DNA from: Acanthamoeba sp. SK_2022b
Taxonomy: Eukaryota; Discosea; Longamoebia; Acanthamoebidae
Length of the DNA: 16,233 bases
Assembly (NCBI GenBank): GCA_027943245.1
Contig: JANDJZ010000941.1
Location: 1 to 16,233, forward strand
Direction: 5' to 3'
Both the position numbers and the translations under genes were made by a program. The notes beneath the pieces are model-generated. The model had not been told where the DNA came from. It saw only the letters and a list, made by a program, of their open reading frames with translations, and searched no databases. This document shows positions 7,993 through 15,790 of the stretch, piece after piece. How positions within the stretch are numbered: the stretch's first letter is position 1; every line of letters starts with the position of its first letter.

Positions 7993-8565
7993 ATGACTTA
8001 TCGGGCGGGACTGTTCTCCAAATCTTCCGGGCTGGCGGCTGTGATAGCGGGGGGGCTGGTGCTGGGCGCCTGCGCGTCGCAGCCGAAGCTGGTCGTCGAA
8101 CGGCCGCTTGGCGTAATCGATCTGGGCTCGACCTCGACCTACAGCCTGTCCTCATCGGAGCATCCGATGGAGGCGGCGGTGGCGGACAGTCTGCGCGATG
8201 CTCTGTCGAAGGCGGGCTGGCGCGAGGCGGCGGAGACCAGGGCGGACTGGCGGCTGGACGCACTCTACGCCATACGCCCGGCGACGACCGGCGCCCATGC
8301 CGGGGCGGAGGCCTCAACGGCGGATACGGTGTGGCTGCGGTCACCTGCTCCGCGTCGCTGGTGGCGTCACGAAAAACAGGTGCGGACTTTGACCCTGTCC
8401 CTGATCGCGCCGAAGACCGGGGTGGAGACGGCCCGCGTCACCGCGACCCTGACGGCCATGCCCGGCCATCCAGACGCAGGTGACGAAGCGGCGACCATCG
8501 CCACGCTGGCGGCGGCGGCGCTGCAGACGCCAGCCGCATCGACGGCGTCCAGCCCGGCACTTTAG
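7993..8565 (+). CDS. Putative outer-membrane lipoprotein, DUF4136-like
   Basis: The 190-residue protein has a lipoprotein signal: a hydrophobic stretch of about residues 13-25, then the lipobox LGAC with Cys27. The following Ala-Ser is not an inner-membrane retention signal, so outer-membrane anchoring is likely. The mature part has a pattern recalling DUF4136-type lipoproteins: an early VVVERP-like strand, a helix (MEAAVADSLRDALSKAGWREA), then ADWRLDALYAI. The C-terminus is Ala/Thr rich. No catalytic motif is visible and I do not know its function. The start follows only a weak AGGG, about 8-11 bases upstream. Its TAG at 8563-8565 overlaps the stop of the convergent kinase gene, so read-through from either side would be antisense to the other. 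The family assignment is tentative; lipoprotein status is better supported. Confidence 0.8.
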   Translation: MTYRAGLFSKSSGLAAVIAGGLVLGACASQPKLVVERPLGVIDLGSTSTYSLSSSEHPMEAAVADSLRDALSKAGWREAAETRADWRLDALYAIRPATTGAHAGAEASTADTVWLRSPAPRRWWRHEKQVRTLTLSLIAPKTGVETARVTATLTAMPGHPDAGDEAATIATLAAAALQTPAASTASSPAL

Positions 8566-10847
8566 GTCTCGACGCTCTGCGGCAGGCGGAGGGTGAAGAC
8601 CGCGCCCGCGCCCGGCGCGCTTTCACAGCCAATGTCGCCGCCGTGCCGTTCGACAACCGCCCGGGCGAAAGCCAGCCCCAGACCGGCGCCGGGCCGATCC
8701 GTCTCGCCCTTGGAAAAGGGTTCGAACAGGCGGGTCTGAGCGTCTGTGGCCATGCCCTCACCATGGTCGCGAACCGTGCAGACCCAGACCGGCGTCCCGG
8801 CGCGTTCGCCCGCCGTCACGGCGCACTCCACGACGCTGTCGACGGGGCTGAATTTGATGGCGTTGTCGATCAGGTTCATCAGCACGCGGGTGATCAGCCC
8901 CTGATCGCCGCGCACCAGAGGCTCAAGGCCGTCGTCATCGGCTTCAGCCTCAATCCGCACCCCCTTCTGCGACGCCTGGGGCCACAGGGTGTCGGCGGCG
9001 TCCAGCAGGGCCTGGGACAGATCGAACACAGCGTCGCCCAGCACCTGAGACTCGGCGCGCGCCAACTGCACATAGCCCTCGGCCAGGGTCAGGGTCAGGC
9101 GCGCATTGTCGGCGATACGGCGTTCGAACGCCGGGTCCGTGCGGTCGTGGGGGCCGTCCAACAGGGTCAGGATCGAGACCTGCGGCGCGCGCATGTCGTG
9201 ACTGAGAAGCTGCAGCGCCTGTTCGCGCTGGCGTTCGGCCAGGCGGAACTCGGTCATGTCGGCCAGCCGCACGATCCGCCCCTGGGCCGCGCCGTTCGCA
9301 TCAACCAGCGGCGCGGCGCTGACGAAGACCCGGCGGCCCGCGGGGGTGGCGATTTCAAGAGGCTCGGCGCTCTCTTCGGCGCCCAGGCCCTCTGAACCCA
9401 GCCCGCCGATCGCTTTCAGCAATATCGTCAGGGGCGCGCCGACCAGATCGTCACGCCCGAACAGCGCCTGCGCCTGCGCATTGGCCATCACCACCGCGCC
9501 CGCCTCGCCGACCACCAGGGTCGCGTCCGGCAGGCTGTGGAGGGCGTCGGAAATGAACCGCTCCAGATCGCGCAGGTCCGACACCGCAGTGCGCAACGTC
9601 TCCACCTGCCGCGCCACGACATCCCCGCCCGCCAGGGCATTGACGACACGGGGCGCCGGGCTGGAACGCGCAAAGGCCTCCACCTCGATCTGCATATAGG
9701 CGGACGCCGCCGCCAGCCGCCGCCAGCTCCACAAGGGATAGGCCAGAGCCAGTCCCGTCATCGCCGCAAGCGGCGGGAACCAGACGCCGAACCAGAACGC
9801 CGCCGCGCTGATCGCCATGACCATGAGCGCAAGGCCCGCGCCCGCGATCAGGCTCCACAACGGCCGCAGCAGAAGCAGCGCCCCCATCAAAAGCCACAGC
9901 GGGATCAGCGACAACAGGGCGCCCCAGAGCGGCGCCGTGGGCGTTATGGCGTCATGACGCAACAGGGTGTCGACCAGACTGGCCTGGATTTCGACGCCGG
10001 GCGTCAACTGGCCCTCGCCCGTCGTCGGGGTGGCGTAGCGGTCGCCCTGACCGTCTGCGGTCATGCCCACCAGAACCAGTTTGCCGGTCAGGAAGGCGGC
10101 AGGCGTCTCGCCGCGCAGCAGATCGACAAAGGACACGGTGCGGAACTGGCCAGGCGGGCCGCGATAGTTGACCAGCACCGCGCCCTTTCCAGTCAACAGA
10201 TCCGACGACTGGCTCCGGGGCGGGACGTCGCCCCCTATGTCGGGGTTCACAGTCCGCGCCAGTTGTGCGGCCAGATGCGGCCACGACGACTGACCGGCCG
10301 ACAGATAAAGCGGCATCCGGCGCACCACGCCGTCATCATCCACCACCAGGTTGACGTGGCCCAGACCGACGGCGGCGTCACGCAGTTCCGGGATGGGCTC
10401 GGTCGCCTGCCACGGCGCGCCGTTCTCGCCGACGGGATCAACCAGCATCGGCAGATAGACATTGCCCGCCGCACCGATCGCTCGGGCCAGGTCGGCGTCG
10501 CCCTGGTCTGAGGGTTCGACAAACAGGACGTCATAGCCGACCGCCCTGGCCTGCGCCTGCGCCAGCCGGTCGATCAGATCGGCATGAACCTGGCGGGGCC
10601 AGGGCCAGCGGCCCAGCGCCTCCAGACTGCGGTTGTCGATGGCGACGATGACGATCTGTTCGCTGGTCGGCCCGGCGCGCATCCGCATCCAGGCGTCATA
10701 GATCATGTTGTCGGGCCGGGCCGTGGCCGCCGCCAGCGACAGCCAGACCACCAGAGCCGAGGTCAAGGCGCCCACCAGCGCCCATTCGATCAACGCCCGC
10801 CCGACAAAACCCCGCCCGGCGGAGCCGACTGAAGGCAGGCGCCGCAT
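8562..10847 (-). CDS. CHASE2-domain sensor histidine kinase
   Basis: From the ATG at 10847 this is 761 residues; a TTG 11 codons upstream (10880) is possible. The GAGG before 10847 is close to the start, so the choice is not firm. Order: one membrane segment near the N-terminus (about 20-40); a periplasmic CHASE2 domain with VAIDNRSLEALGRWPWPR, DVLFVEPSDQGD and LVLVGMTADGQGD; three closely spaced membrane helices (about 305-390); a short coiled region; a PAS domain; HisKA with LLSHDMRAPQ and predicted phosphoacceptor H550; then HATPase_c with NLIDNAIKFSP, DHGEGM and GAGLGLAFARAVVERHGGDIG. All catalytic boxes are intact. It is the last gene of an operon with a response regulator and a LysM-FecR protein, 38 bp after the latter's stop from this ATG. 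The signal is unknown; CHASE2 has no generally accepted ligand. Confidence 0.92.
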   Translation of the reverse strand: MRRLPSVGSAGRGFVGRALIEWALVGALTSALVVWLSLAAATARPDNMIYDAWMRMRAGPTSEQIVIVAIDNRSLEALGRWPWPRQVHADLIDRLAQAQARAVGYDVLFVEPSDQGDADLARAIGAAGNVYLPMLVDPVGENGAPWQATEPIPELRDAAVGLGHVNLVVDDDGVVRRMPLYLSAGQSSWPHLAAQLARTVNPDIGGDVPPRSQSSDLLTGKGAVLVNYRGPPGQFRTVSFVDLLRGETPAAFLTGKLVLVGMTADGQGDRYATPTTGEGQLTPGVEIQASLVDTLLRHDAITPTAPLWGALLSLIPLWLLMGALLLLRPLWSLIAGAGLALMVMAISAAAFWFGVWFPPLAAMTGLALAYPLWSWRRLAAASAYMQIEVEAFARSSPAPRVVNALAGGDVVARQVETLRTAVSDLRDLERFISDALHSLPDATLVVGEAGAVVMANAQAQALFGRDDLVGAPLTILLKAIGGLGSEGLGAEESAEPLEIATPAGRRVFVSAAPLVDANGAAQGRIVRLADMTEFRLAERQREQALQLLSHDMRAPQVSILTLLDGPHDRTDPAFERRIADNARLTLTLAEGYVQLARAESQVLGDAVFDLSQALLDAADTLWPQASQKGVRIEAEADDDGLEPLVRGDQGLITRVLMNLIDNAIKFSPVDSVVECAVTAGERAGTPVWVCTVRDHGEGMATDAQTRLFEPFSKGETDRPGAGLGLAFARAVVERHGGDIGCESAPGAGAVFTLRLPQSVET

Positions 10848-10885
10848 GGACCTCGATAGTCGGGCGCTCTTCTCGGCCAAGGCCG

Positions 10886-12274
10886 TCAGCGACCGATATG
10901 GAGCGTCTGCGGCTCGGACCAGGTTTCAAGAATGCGGCCGAACGCCTGCCGCGTCGCCCGGACGCGCCACTCGTAATCACCGGGCTTCAATCCCGTCAGG
11001 GTGATCTCGGCAGCGTCCAGCCGTGCCTCGTCGATCACCGGCTGCACGTCTGGATCAGTGGAGACCGGACGGATCTGGAAGCGGAAATGCACATCGCCCG
11101 CGCCTTGCGCCTCCCAACGGAACAGATACCGTCGCTCCCGCCCTCTGTCGAACACCGAGGCCGCCAGATTGCTGAGCCCGTTGCGGGCGCGCAGCAGACT
11201 GTAGTTGGAGGCCAGGCCTTCGACGCCTTCGGTCGTCACCGCCGTCAGTCGCACGAAATAGGCGCCGTCATCCAGTTGGTCGAACACGACGGCGTCGTCC
11301 GCCGTTTTGCTGCGCGCCTCTGCAAAGGCGTCGATCATCCCGGCGTCATTGGCCAGTCGGGCGCGATAATAGGCGATGTCGCCCTGCGGCCTCAGCGTAA
11401 GAGCCACGGCGGCCGCGCTCTGGATCCTGTCGGGCTGCAGCAGCTCAGGCGCAGGGGCCAGATCGGTCAGATGGGCCGAGCCCTTGGCTGAAACCACGCC
11501 CTGACGCGCCGCCGCGTCCAATAAGGCGCCTTCACCCTGGGCGCCCGGGGTCGACACCCCGACCAGACCCTCGATCACCTCGGTTGCGGCGCGGTCGCCC
11601 TCATCATCATAGGAGACGCGGAACTGGGTGCCGCGCACCGCCGACACCGAAACCGGCGTGCGAATGGCGAAGCCGCCGGGCGCCCGCACCGGGGCGGCGC
11701 TGGCCTCAGCCCGCCCGGTCTCGACACGCATTTCCTGATCCAGGGCGCCGTTCAGCAGAATGGTCCGCAAGCGCCCGACGCGCACTCGGCTCTGCGAGGG
11801 CAGGGTCACATGGCCGCCGTCCGGCAGGCCCAGGCGCACAAAGGCGTTGGCGCCGGTGGCGATGACCGCATCCTCGCTCACGATCTGACCCACGGTCGGC
11901 GTCGCGCTCTGGCCGCCCTGCAGGATCGTCACCGCTCCGCGAAAACCAGTGACCCGCGCCTGGGCCGGTTCGGTCCGCAGCAGATCGACAGGAAACCGCA
12001 CCACCTGGCCCACCGCCATGCGTCGGTCATTGCGCACCCGGTTCAGCCGCTGGACCTGTTGGTAATCGGATACGCGCAGCAGATAGGCGCGGGCCAGGTC
12101 CGACAGGGTGTCGCCCGGCTTCATCACATAATCGACGGTCGGCCGCGCCGGCGACGTTTCGGCCGGCGTCGCCCGGCCCGTCTGGGCCGATGCCGAACCC
12201 GTATAAATCATCGCCGTCAGGCTGGCGGCGATGATCGCCCTCGCCCCCCGATATCCCAGGCCCCCGCGCCTCAT
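10886..12274 (-). CDS. Exported LysM + FecR-domain protein
   Basis: The 462-residue protein has a signal peptide (about 1-31, ending SASAQ). A LysM domain follows (about 47-95; YVMKPGDTLSDLARAYL, then LNRVRNDRRMAVGQVVRFP). Next is a FecR domain (about 105-245) with VIATGANAFVRLGLPDGG, VTLPSQSRVRV and the hallmark TPVSVSAVRGTQFRV. The C-terminal half resembles fibronectin/Ig-like repeats, including YEWRVRATRQ and SEPQTLHI. Classical FecR is an inner-membrane anti-sigma regulator; this one has no cytoplasmic anti-sigma segment and no sigma-factor neighbour, so it should act wholly outside the cytoplasm, anchored to peptidoglycan by LysM. Its ATG overlaps the response-regulator stop (ATGA), indicating coupled translation. 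The operon context suggests it delivers an envelope signal to the CHASE2 kinase; that is inference. Confidence 0.9.
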   Translation of the reverse strand: MRRGGLGYRGARAIIAASLTAMIYTGSASAQTGRATPAETSPARPTVDYVMKPGDTLSDLARAYLLRVSDYQQVQRLNRVRNDRRMAVGQVVRFPVDLLRTEPAQARVTGFRGAVTILQGGQSATPTVGQIVSEDAVIATGANAFVRLGLPDGGHVTLPSQSRVRVGRLRTILLNGALDQEMRVETGRAEASAAPVRAPGGFAIRTPVSVSAVRGTQFRVSYDDEGDRAATEVIEGLVGVSTPGAQGEGALLDAAARQGVVSAKGSAHLTDLAPAPELLQPDRIQSAAAVALTLRPQGDIAYYRARLANDAGMIDAFAEARSKTADDAVVFDQLDDGAYFVRLTAVTTEGVEGLASNYSLLRARNGLSNLAASVFDRGRERRYLFRWEAQGAGDVHFRFQIRPVSTDPDVQPVIDEARLDAAEITLTGLKPGDYEWRVRATRQAFGRILETWSEPQTLHIGR

Positions 12275-12996
12275 GTTTCGTCGTCCTTCAACGGCGTCGT
12301 GCGCTCGGCTCCAGCCACACGCTCCAGCCGATAGCCATAACTATAGACCGGCGTCAGACGAAAGCCGTTCTGCGGCCGCAAACCCAGTTTGGCGCGCACC
12401 CGCGACACATGCATGTCCAGCGATCGGCTGTTCAGGTCGGGATCGCTGCCCCAGGCGGATTCGCTCAGATAGCTGCGCGACAGGGCCCGGTGGAGATTGC
12501 GGAACAACACCAGCGCCAGAGAGAACTCACGCGCCGTCAGCGTCACGGCTTCACCGCGCACGACCACCGCGGACATGGACGGATCAAAGCTCAGGCCCGC
12601 ATGGGTCTCGATCCCGCCGTCGGCCCGTCCCGGATAGGCGCGCCGCAGCAGGGCCGCGATGCGGGCGGCGAGCACCGGGGGCGATATCGGCTTGGCCAGA
12701 TAGTCGTCGGCGCCCGCCTCCAGGCCCGCGACAATATCCGCATCCTCGGTCCGACTGGTGACCAACAGCATCGGCGGCGGCGGGTCGACGTTCAGGCGCA
12801 CCCAGCCGATCACCTCCAGGCCTGATCGATCCGGCAGGTTCCAGTCCAGCACCAACAGATCGAAGGTGTCGCGGCGCAACGCCGACAGCAGGGCGCCGGA
12901 ACGTGAGAACCCCGTCGCACGATAGCCCGCGTCCTCCGCCACAGCCGTAATGGCCGCCAACTGCACCGGATCGTCGTCGAGCACGGCGATCTTCAT
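12271..12996 (-). CDS. OmpR/PhoB-family response regulator
   Basis: The 241-residue protein has an intact receiver domain: acidic cluster D7-D8-D9, phosphoacceptor D51 in LVLDWNLP, T80 in LLVTS and K102 in YLAKP. The C-terminal winged-helix domain (about 130-232) shows VTLTAREFSLALVLFRN, SRSLDMHVSRVRAKLGL and the wing FRLTPVYSYGYRLE. It is the first gene of the operon and is preceded by GTGGAG at good spacing. Its stop overlaps the start of the LysM-FecR gene. It is the probable cognate partner of the CHASE2 kinase. Its targets are unknown, though autoregulation is plausible given a GTAA-type repeat upstream (13070-13086). Confidence 0.95.
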   Translation of the reverse strand: MKIAVLDDDPVQLAAITAVAEDAGYRATGFSRSGALLSALRRDTFDLLVLDWNLPDRSGLEVIGWVRLNVDPPPPMLLVTSRTEDADIVAGLEAGADDYLAKPISPPVLAARIAALLRRAYPGRADGGIETHAGLSFDPSMSAVVVRGEAVTLTAREFSLALVLFRNLHRALSRSYLSESAWGSDPDLNSRSLDMHVSRVRAKLGLRPQNGFRLTPVYSYGYRLERVAGAERTTPLKDDET

Positions 12997-13069
12997 CGAG
13001 TCTCCACCCCTTGATTTCCGCCCTTTTAACCCGCCGACGTCGCACAGGGCAGGAAGCGTCGCTGCGAGC

Positions 13070-13086
13070 GGTAAAGAGTTGTAACC
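13070..13086 (-). promoter_or_regulatory. Possible OmpR-type direct repeat upstream of the response regulator
   Basis: On the plus strand GTAAA (13071) and GTAAC (13081) repeat at 10-bp spacing inside GGTAAAGAGTTGTAACC, about 75-90 bases before the regulator ATG. OmpR-family dimers bind tandem half-sites spaced 10-11 bp, so this is a candidate autoregulatory site. It is short and could be chance. Confidence 0.25.
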
Positions 13087-13253
13087 TCAAACAGCCCCTC
13101 GGCTCGGCCCTTATACGCCGGACTGAGACTGGGAGATCGAAAAGAGCCGCGAATCTCCTGCGCGCACAATCGTTTACAAACCCGGGCGGCAGAGCCTGAT
13201 AGCGTAGCCATAACGGCTGAGGGTCGCCTGATCGCCAATGGCGGACCGGGCTC

Positions 13254-13270
13254 GCCTGTGTTTTTCACAG
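13254..13270 (+). repeat. Perfect short hairpin before the small gene
   Basis: CCTGTG and CACAGG pair perfectly around a TTTTT loop, ending 32 bases before the start at 13303. It could be a leader hairpin or an operator palindrome. No T-run follows in either direction, so termination is unlikely. Confidence 0.4.
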
Positions 13271-13302
13271 GTTGAATCGCAGCCGATGAGGCGAGCAGTG
13301 CG

Positions 13303-13554
13303 ATGACCAACCCGTTGAACGACAACCCCGCCCCCCGGCCGCTCAGTCCCGACGATGCGGCGCTCGACGCCCTGTGGCGCGAAGCCTTCGGCCAACCCCT
13401 GCCCATCCTCGGCGCCGGCCATATCGTCCGGGAAATTCTCAAGGACCAGGGCATCACCGTGCCGCCCGCCCCCGCGCAGAGATCGGGCGCGAAGAAGAGC
13501 GATACGCCCGCCTCCGCGCCAGCCCAAACCGCAAAACCAATCAAAGCGTCGTGA
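13303..13554 (+). CDS. Small hypothetical soluble protein (83 aa)
   Basis: I do not recognise a family. The first 52 residues are well formed, with strong G/C third-base preference and a predicted helical core (LDALWREAFGQPLPILGAGHIVREILKDQGI). The last 30 are Pro/Ala/Lys/Ser rich and probably disordered. There is no signal peptide or membrane segment. GAGG lies about 13 bases before the ATG. It is divergent from the response-regulator operon and could share control with it. Coding bias makes it likely real; function is unknown. Confidence 0.65.
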   Translation: MTNPLNDNPAPRPLSPDDAALDALWREAFGQPLPILGAGHIVREILKDQGITVPPAPAQRSGAKKSDTPASAPAQTAKPIKAS

Positions 13555-13763
13555 CCCCGGCCACAGCTCCGAAACTGTAGGGCTGAATTATCGAAAGAGA
13601 ATGACGCCGCACGTTCGTCAGGAAATCCCGCTCGCGCGCGGCCTTCCAAGATTGTTCCGCCTTTTTTGCGATCACGACGCGGGCCTCCAGGCGAGAGCTC
13701 GAAACAGGCCAGAGAGCAATCTGCACCACCCAACATGGGACCGTTGATAACGCGTTCTCGCCG

Positions 13764-13928
13764 CTATGAGGCGACGGCGTGAACCAACAGATAGATCACC
13801 ACGGCGATCAGGCCCCATGTCACGAAATTGCAGACGATGAGGACGGCCAGCGCCAATCGGGCGGACCACGACCTGACCGGCTTCGGTGCGGGAGCCCACA
13901 GCGGGGGCCCTCTCTCTGGATCCTTCAC
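13764..13928 (-). CDS. Small single-span membrane protein (54 aa)
   Basis: I chose the GTG at 13928 because GGAGG stands seven bases upstream. An ATG at 13946 in the same frame would add six residues but has no ribosome-binding site and would itself encode that GGAGG. The product has a short Pro-rich N-terminus with basic residues (PAPKPVRSWSAR), then one hydrophobic helix of about 25 residues (LALAVLIVCNFVTWGLIAVVIYLLV) and a very short tail. The positive residues before the helix suggest an N-in orientation. Function is unknown and no family is recognised. Confidence 0.6.
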   Translation of the reverse strand: MKDPERGPPLWAPAPKPVRSWSARLALAVLIVCNFVTWGLIAVVIYLLVHAVAS

Positions 13929-14329
13929 GCTCGCCCCTCCGAACATAGATGACGGCCCGCTTCGCCGTTGGGGGGTGCGGCGGACCGTCGTGTCGTGAAG
14001 GCCGAAACCGAGCGACGATTCATTCGTCGTTCACGGCACACCCCGAAGCAAGTTCCTGCGCGCGGAATTCACCTCTTTTTACAATCCGAAGACTGAGCAT
14101 GAGCATCCGTTTTCCAACCCGTCGCTGGCACGTTCGGCGCCCCGCTGGCGCGCGATCTGCAGGCACGCACGCGCGGATTCTACTCAGGCTCACAATCAAT
14201 GCGGTCGCCGACGCTGAAAGCCTGCGCCGATCAGGTGACAAGCCATAGCCGATTGGTCTGCGGGCCTTGGCGTCTAGCGATGGTGGAAGTTACGCCGCCG
14301 CTGGCGGAGTTGTCGGTTTCAAACCGAAG
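13929..14329. other. Gene-poor stretch before the tRNA
   Basis: No convincing gene is visible. Open frames here are rich in Arg/Ser/Cys and lack the third-base bias of the neighbours. Just beyond the tRNA 3' end on the minus strand are two small inverted repeats, CGGTTT/AAACCG (14314-14326) and CCGCC/GGCGG (14295-14307). These could help tRNA 3' processing or termination but have no T-run. Confidence 0.4.
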
Positions 14330-14406
14330 TGGCGCACCCGACACGATTCGAACGTGTGGCCTTTGCCTTCGGAGGGCAACGCTCTATCCAGCTGAGCTAC
14401 GGGTGC
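14330..14406 (-). tRNA. tRNA-Arg (anticodon CCG)
   Basis: The minus strand gives a complete cloverleaf. The acceptor is GCACCCG paired with CGGGTGC, with discriminator G and an encoded CCA at 14332-14330. The D-arm contains AGCTCAGCTGGATAGAGC. The anticodon stem TTGCC/GGCAA holds the loop CTCCGAA, giving anticodon CCG (14372-14370), which reads CGG. The T-arm is ACACG-TTCGAAT-CGTGT. It is 77 nt with CCA. No integrase, direct repeat of the tRNA end or other sign of an inserted element is visible nearby. Confidence 0.97.
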
Positions 14407-14496
14407 GTCTGCGGCGTGAGCCGAGATGACGCCGCTTACAGCAAGGCGCGGGCCGTCTCAATCCCGAATACGCCATAGATCGGGAGAGGATGAAGA

Positions 14497-15783
14497 ATGC
14501 GGGGATGGATTATCGGCGCCTGTCTGTTGCTGACGGCCTGCGCAGGCGTGTCGGGGGATGCGGCTGGAACAGCGGACAGCCTGGACGCGGTGGCGCGTGA
14601 CTATGTGGCGCTGACGCTGGAGATCGGCGAACGTGAACCGGGCTATGTCGACGCCTATTACGGCCCGCCGGAGTGGGAGGCGGCGGCCAAGGCCCATCCG
14701 CGCGCCCTGCACGAACTGAAAGCGGGAGCCGAGGCCCTGACGGCGCGACTGAACGCCCTGCCCGCGACCAACGCCGACCCAATGATGGTTCAGCGGCGCA
14801 AATATCTGCTGGCCCATGTGGCGGCGGCGGACGCGCGCCTGCGGATGCTGGGCGGCGAGAAAATGAGCTTTGCGGATGAGGCCGAGGCGCTGTTCGGCGT
14901 GCGGCCCGTGCTGAAGCCGTTGAGCGACTATGATCCGGTTCTGGCGCGGATCGACGCCCTGATCCCCGGCGAGGGGTCGCTGACGGATCGGGTGACGGCG
15001 TTCAAATCACACTATGTCATCCCCAAGGACCGGCTGCAGGTGGTGATGGACGCCGCCATCGCCGAATGCCGCAAGCGGACGCTGGCGCATATTCCCCTGC
15101 CGGCGAACGAGAGCTTCACCCTGGCCTTCGTCGGGGACAAGCCGTGGTCGGGCTATAATTATTATCAGGGCGATGCGGCGTCCAAGATCGAGATCAACGC
15201 CGACTTTCCGATCTATACCGAACGGGCCATCGATCTGGGCTGCCACGAGGGCTACCCCGGCCACCACGTCTATAACGCCCTGCTGGAACAGACCTTCGTG
15301 CGCCAGCGCGGCTGGGTGGAGATGAGCGTCTATCCGCTGTTCAGCCCGATGTCCTTCGTCGCCGAAGGCAGCGCCAACTATGGAATCGACCTGGCCTTCC
15401 CCGGCCATGAAGGCGTCGATTTCGAAAAGAGCGTCCTGTTCCCGCTGGCGGGTCTGGACCCGTCGACGGCGGAGAAGAAGGCGGAACTGATGGGCCTGAC
15501 GCGCGAACTGGCGCAGGCGGAATACACCATCGCCGACGACTATCTGTCGGGCCGGGTCGGGCGTGACGAGACGATCGCGCGGCTGGCCAAATACACCCTG
15601 ACCGAGCCCGCCAAGGCGGCGCAAAGGCTGCGGTTCATCGACACCTACCGCAGCTACATCATCAACTACGGCCTTGGCCGCGACACGGTCCAGGCCTGGG
15701 TGGAGCGGCAGGGGCCGGATCACTGGGCCGGGATGCGGACCCTGTTGTCGAGCCAGATCCTGCCGGTGGATCTGGCTGAGTAA
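14497..15783 (+). CDS. DUF885-family lipoprotein, putative zinc-dependent hydrolase
   Basis: This is a 428-residue protein with a Shine-Dalgarno (GGAGAGGA, 14483-14490). The N-terminus has a lipobox LTAC with Cys15. The body has the DUF885 hallmark HEGYPGHH (250-257), an HExxxH-like metal site, followed by FVAEGSANYG with Glu290 as the likely third ligand, then a helical C-terminus (RFIDTYRSYIINYGLG). Many DUF885 proteins are nearer 550-600 residues, so this is a short form, with the region before the metal site reduced. A peptidase-like role at the cell envelope is plausible but the substrate is not established. It is a single gene, between the tRNA and an inverted repeat, with six Ts just after its stop. 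Confidence 0.88.
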   Translation: MRGWIIGACLLLTACAGVSGDAAGTADSLDAVARDYVALTLEIGEREPGYVDAYYGPPEWEAAAKAHPRALHELKAGAEALTARLNALPATNADPMMVQRRKYLLAHVAAADARLRMLGGEKMSFADEAEALFGVRPVLKPLSDYDPVLARIDALIPGEGSLTDRVTAFKSHYVIPKDRLQVVMDAAIAECRKRTLAHIPLPANESFTLAFVGDKPWSGYNYYQGDAASKIEINADFPIYTERAIDLGCHEGYPGHHVYNALLEQTFVRQRGWVEMSVYPLFSPMSFVAEGSANYGIDLAFPGHEGVDFEKSVLFPLAGLDPSTAEKKAELMGLTRELAQAEYTIADDYLSGRVGRDETIARLAKYTLTEPAKAAQRLRFIDTYRSYIINYGLGRDTVQAWVERQGPDHWAGMRTLLSSQILPVDLAE

Positions 15784-15790
15784 CTTTTTT

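Larger units (their letters stand above)
12997..13302 (+). other. Divergent intergenic region between response regulator and small protein
   Basis: This stretch separates the leftward signalling operon from the rightward small gene, and must hold promoters for both. I see a GTAA(A/C) repeat (13070-13086), a TTTACA hexamer near 13173 with TGATAG about 18 bp downstream that could drive the small gene, and a perfect small hairpin (13254-13270). The long open frame across it on the minus strand looks non-coding. Confidence 0.5.

Noticed and set aside
13639..13667. Possible terminator before the T6 run at 13662-13667
   Set aside because: Only about four GC pairs can form across a long loop, too weak to support.
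13541..13729. 62-codon minus-strand open frame starting GTG
   Set aside because: It has no ribosome-binding site, weak third-base bias, and overlaps the end of the 83-aa gene; not enough support.
13026..13736. 236-codon minus-strand open frame
   Set aside because: The composition is Ser/Arg/Gly/Cys rich with no domain, and it covers the promoter region and the better-supported small gene on the other strand.
14330..14406. tRNA-Arg as an integration site for a mobile island
   Set aside because: No integrase, no repeat of the tRNA 3' end and no change in gene style were seen in the flanks.
14199..14429. 76-codon plus-strand open frame containing [23 protein letters not shown]
   Set aside because: This peptide comes from the reverse complement of the tRNA-Arg gene, a familiar false-protein signature.
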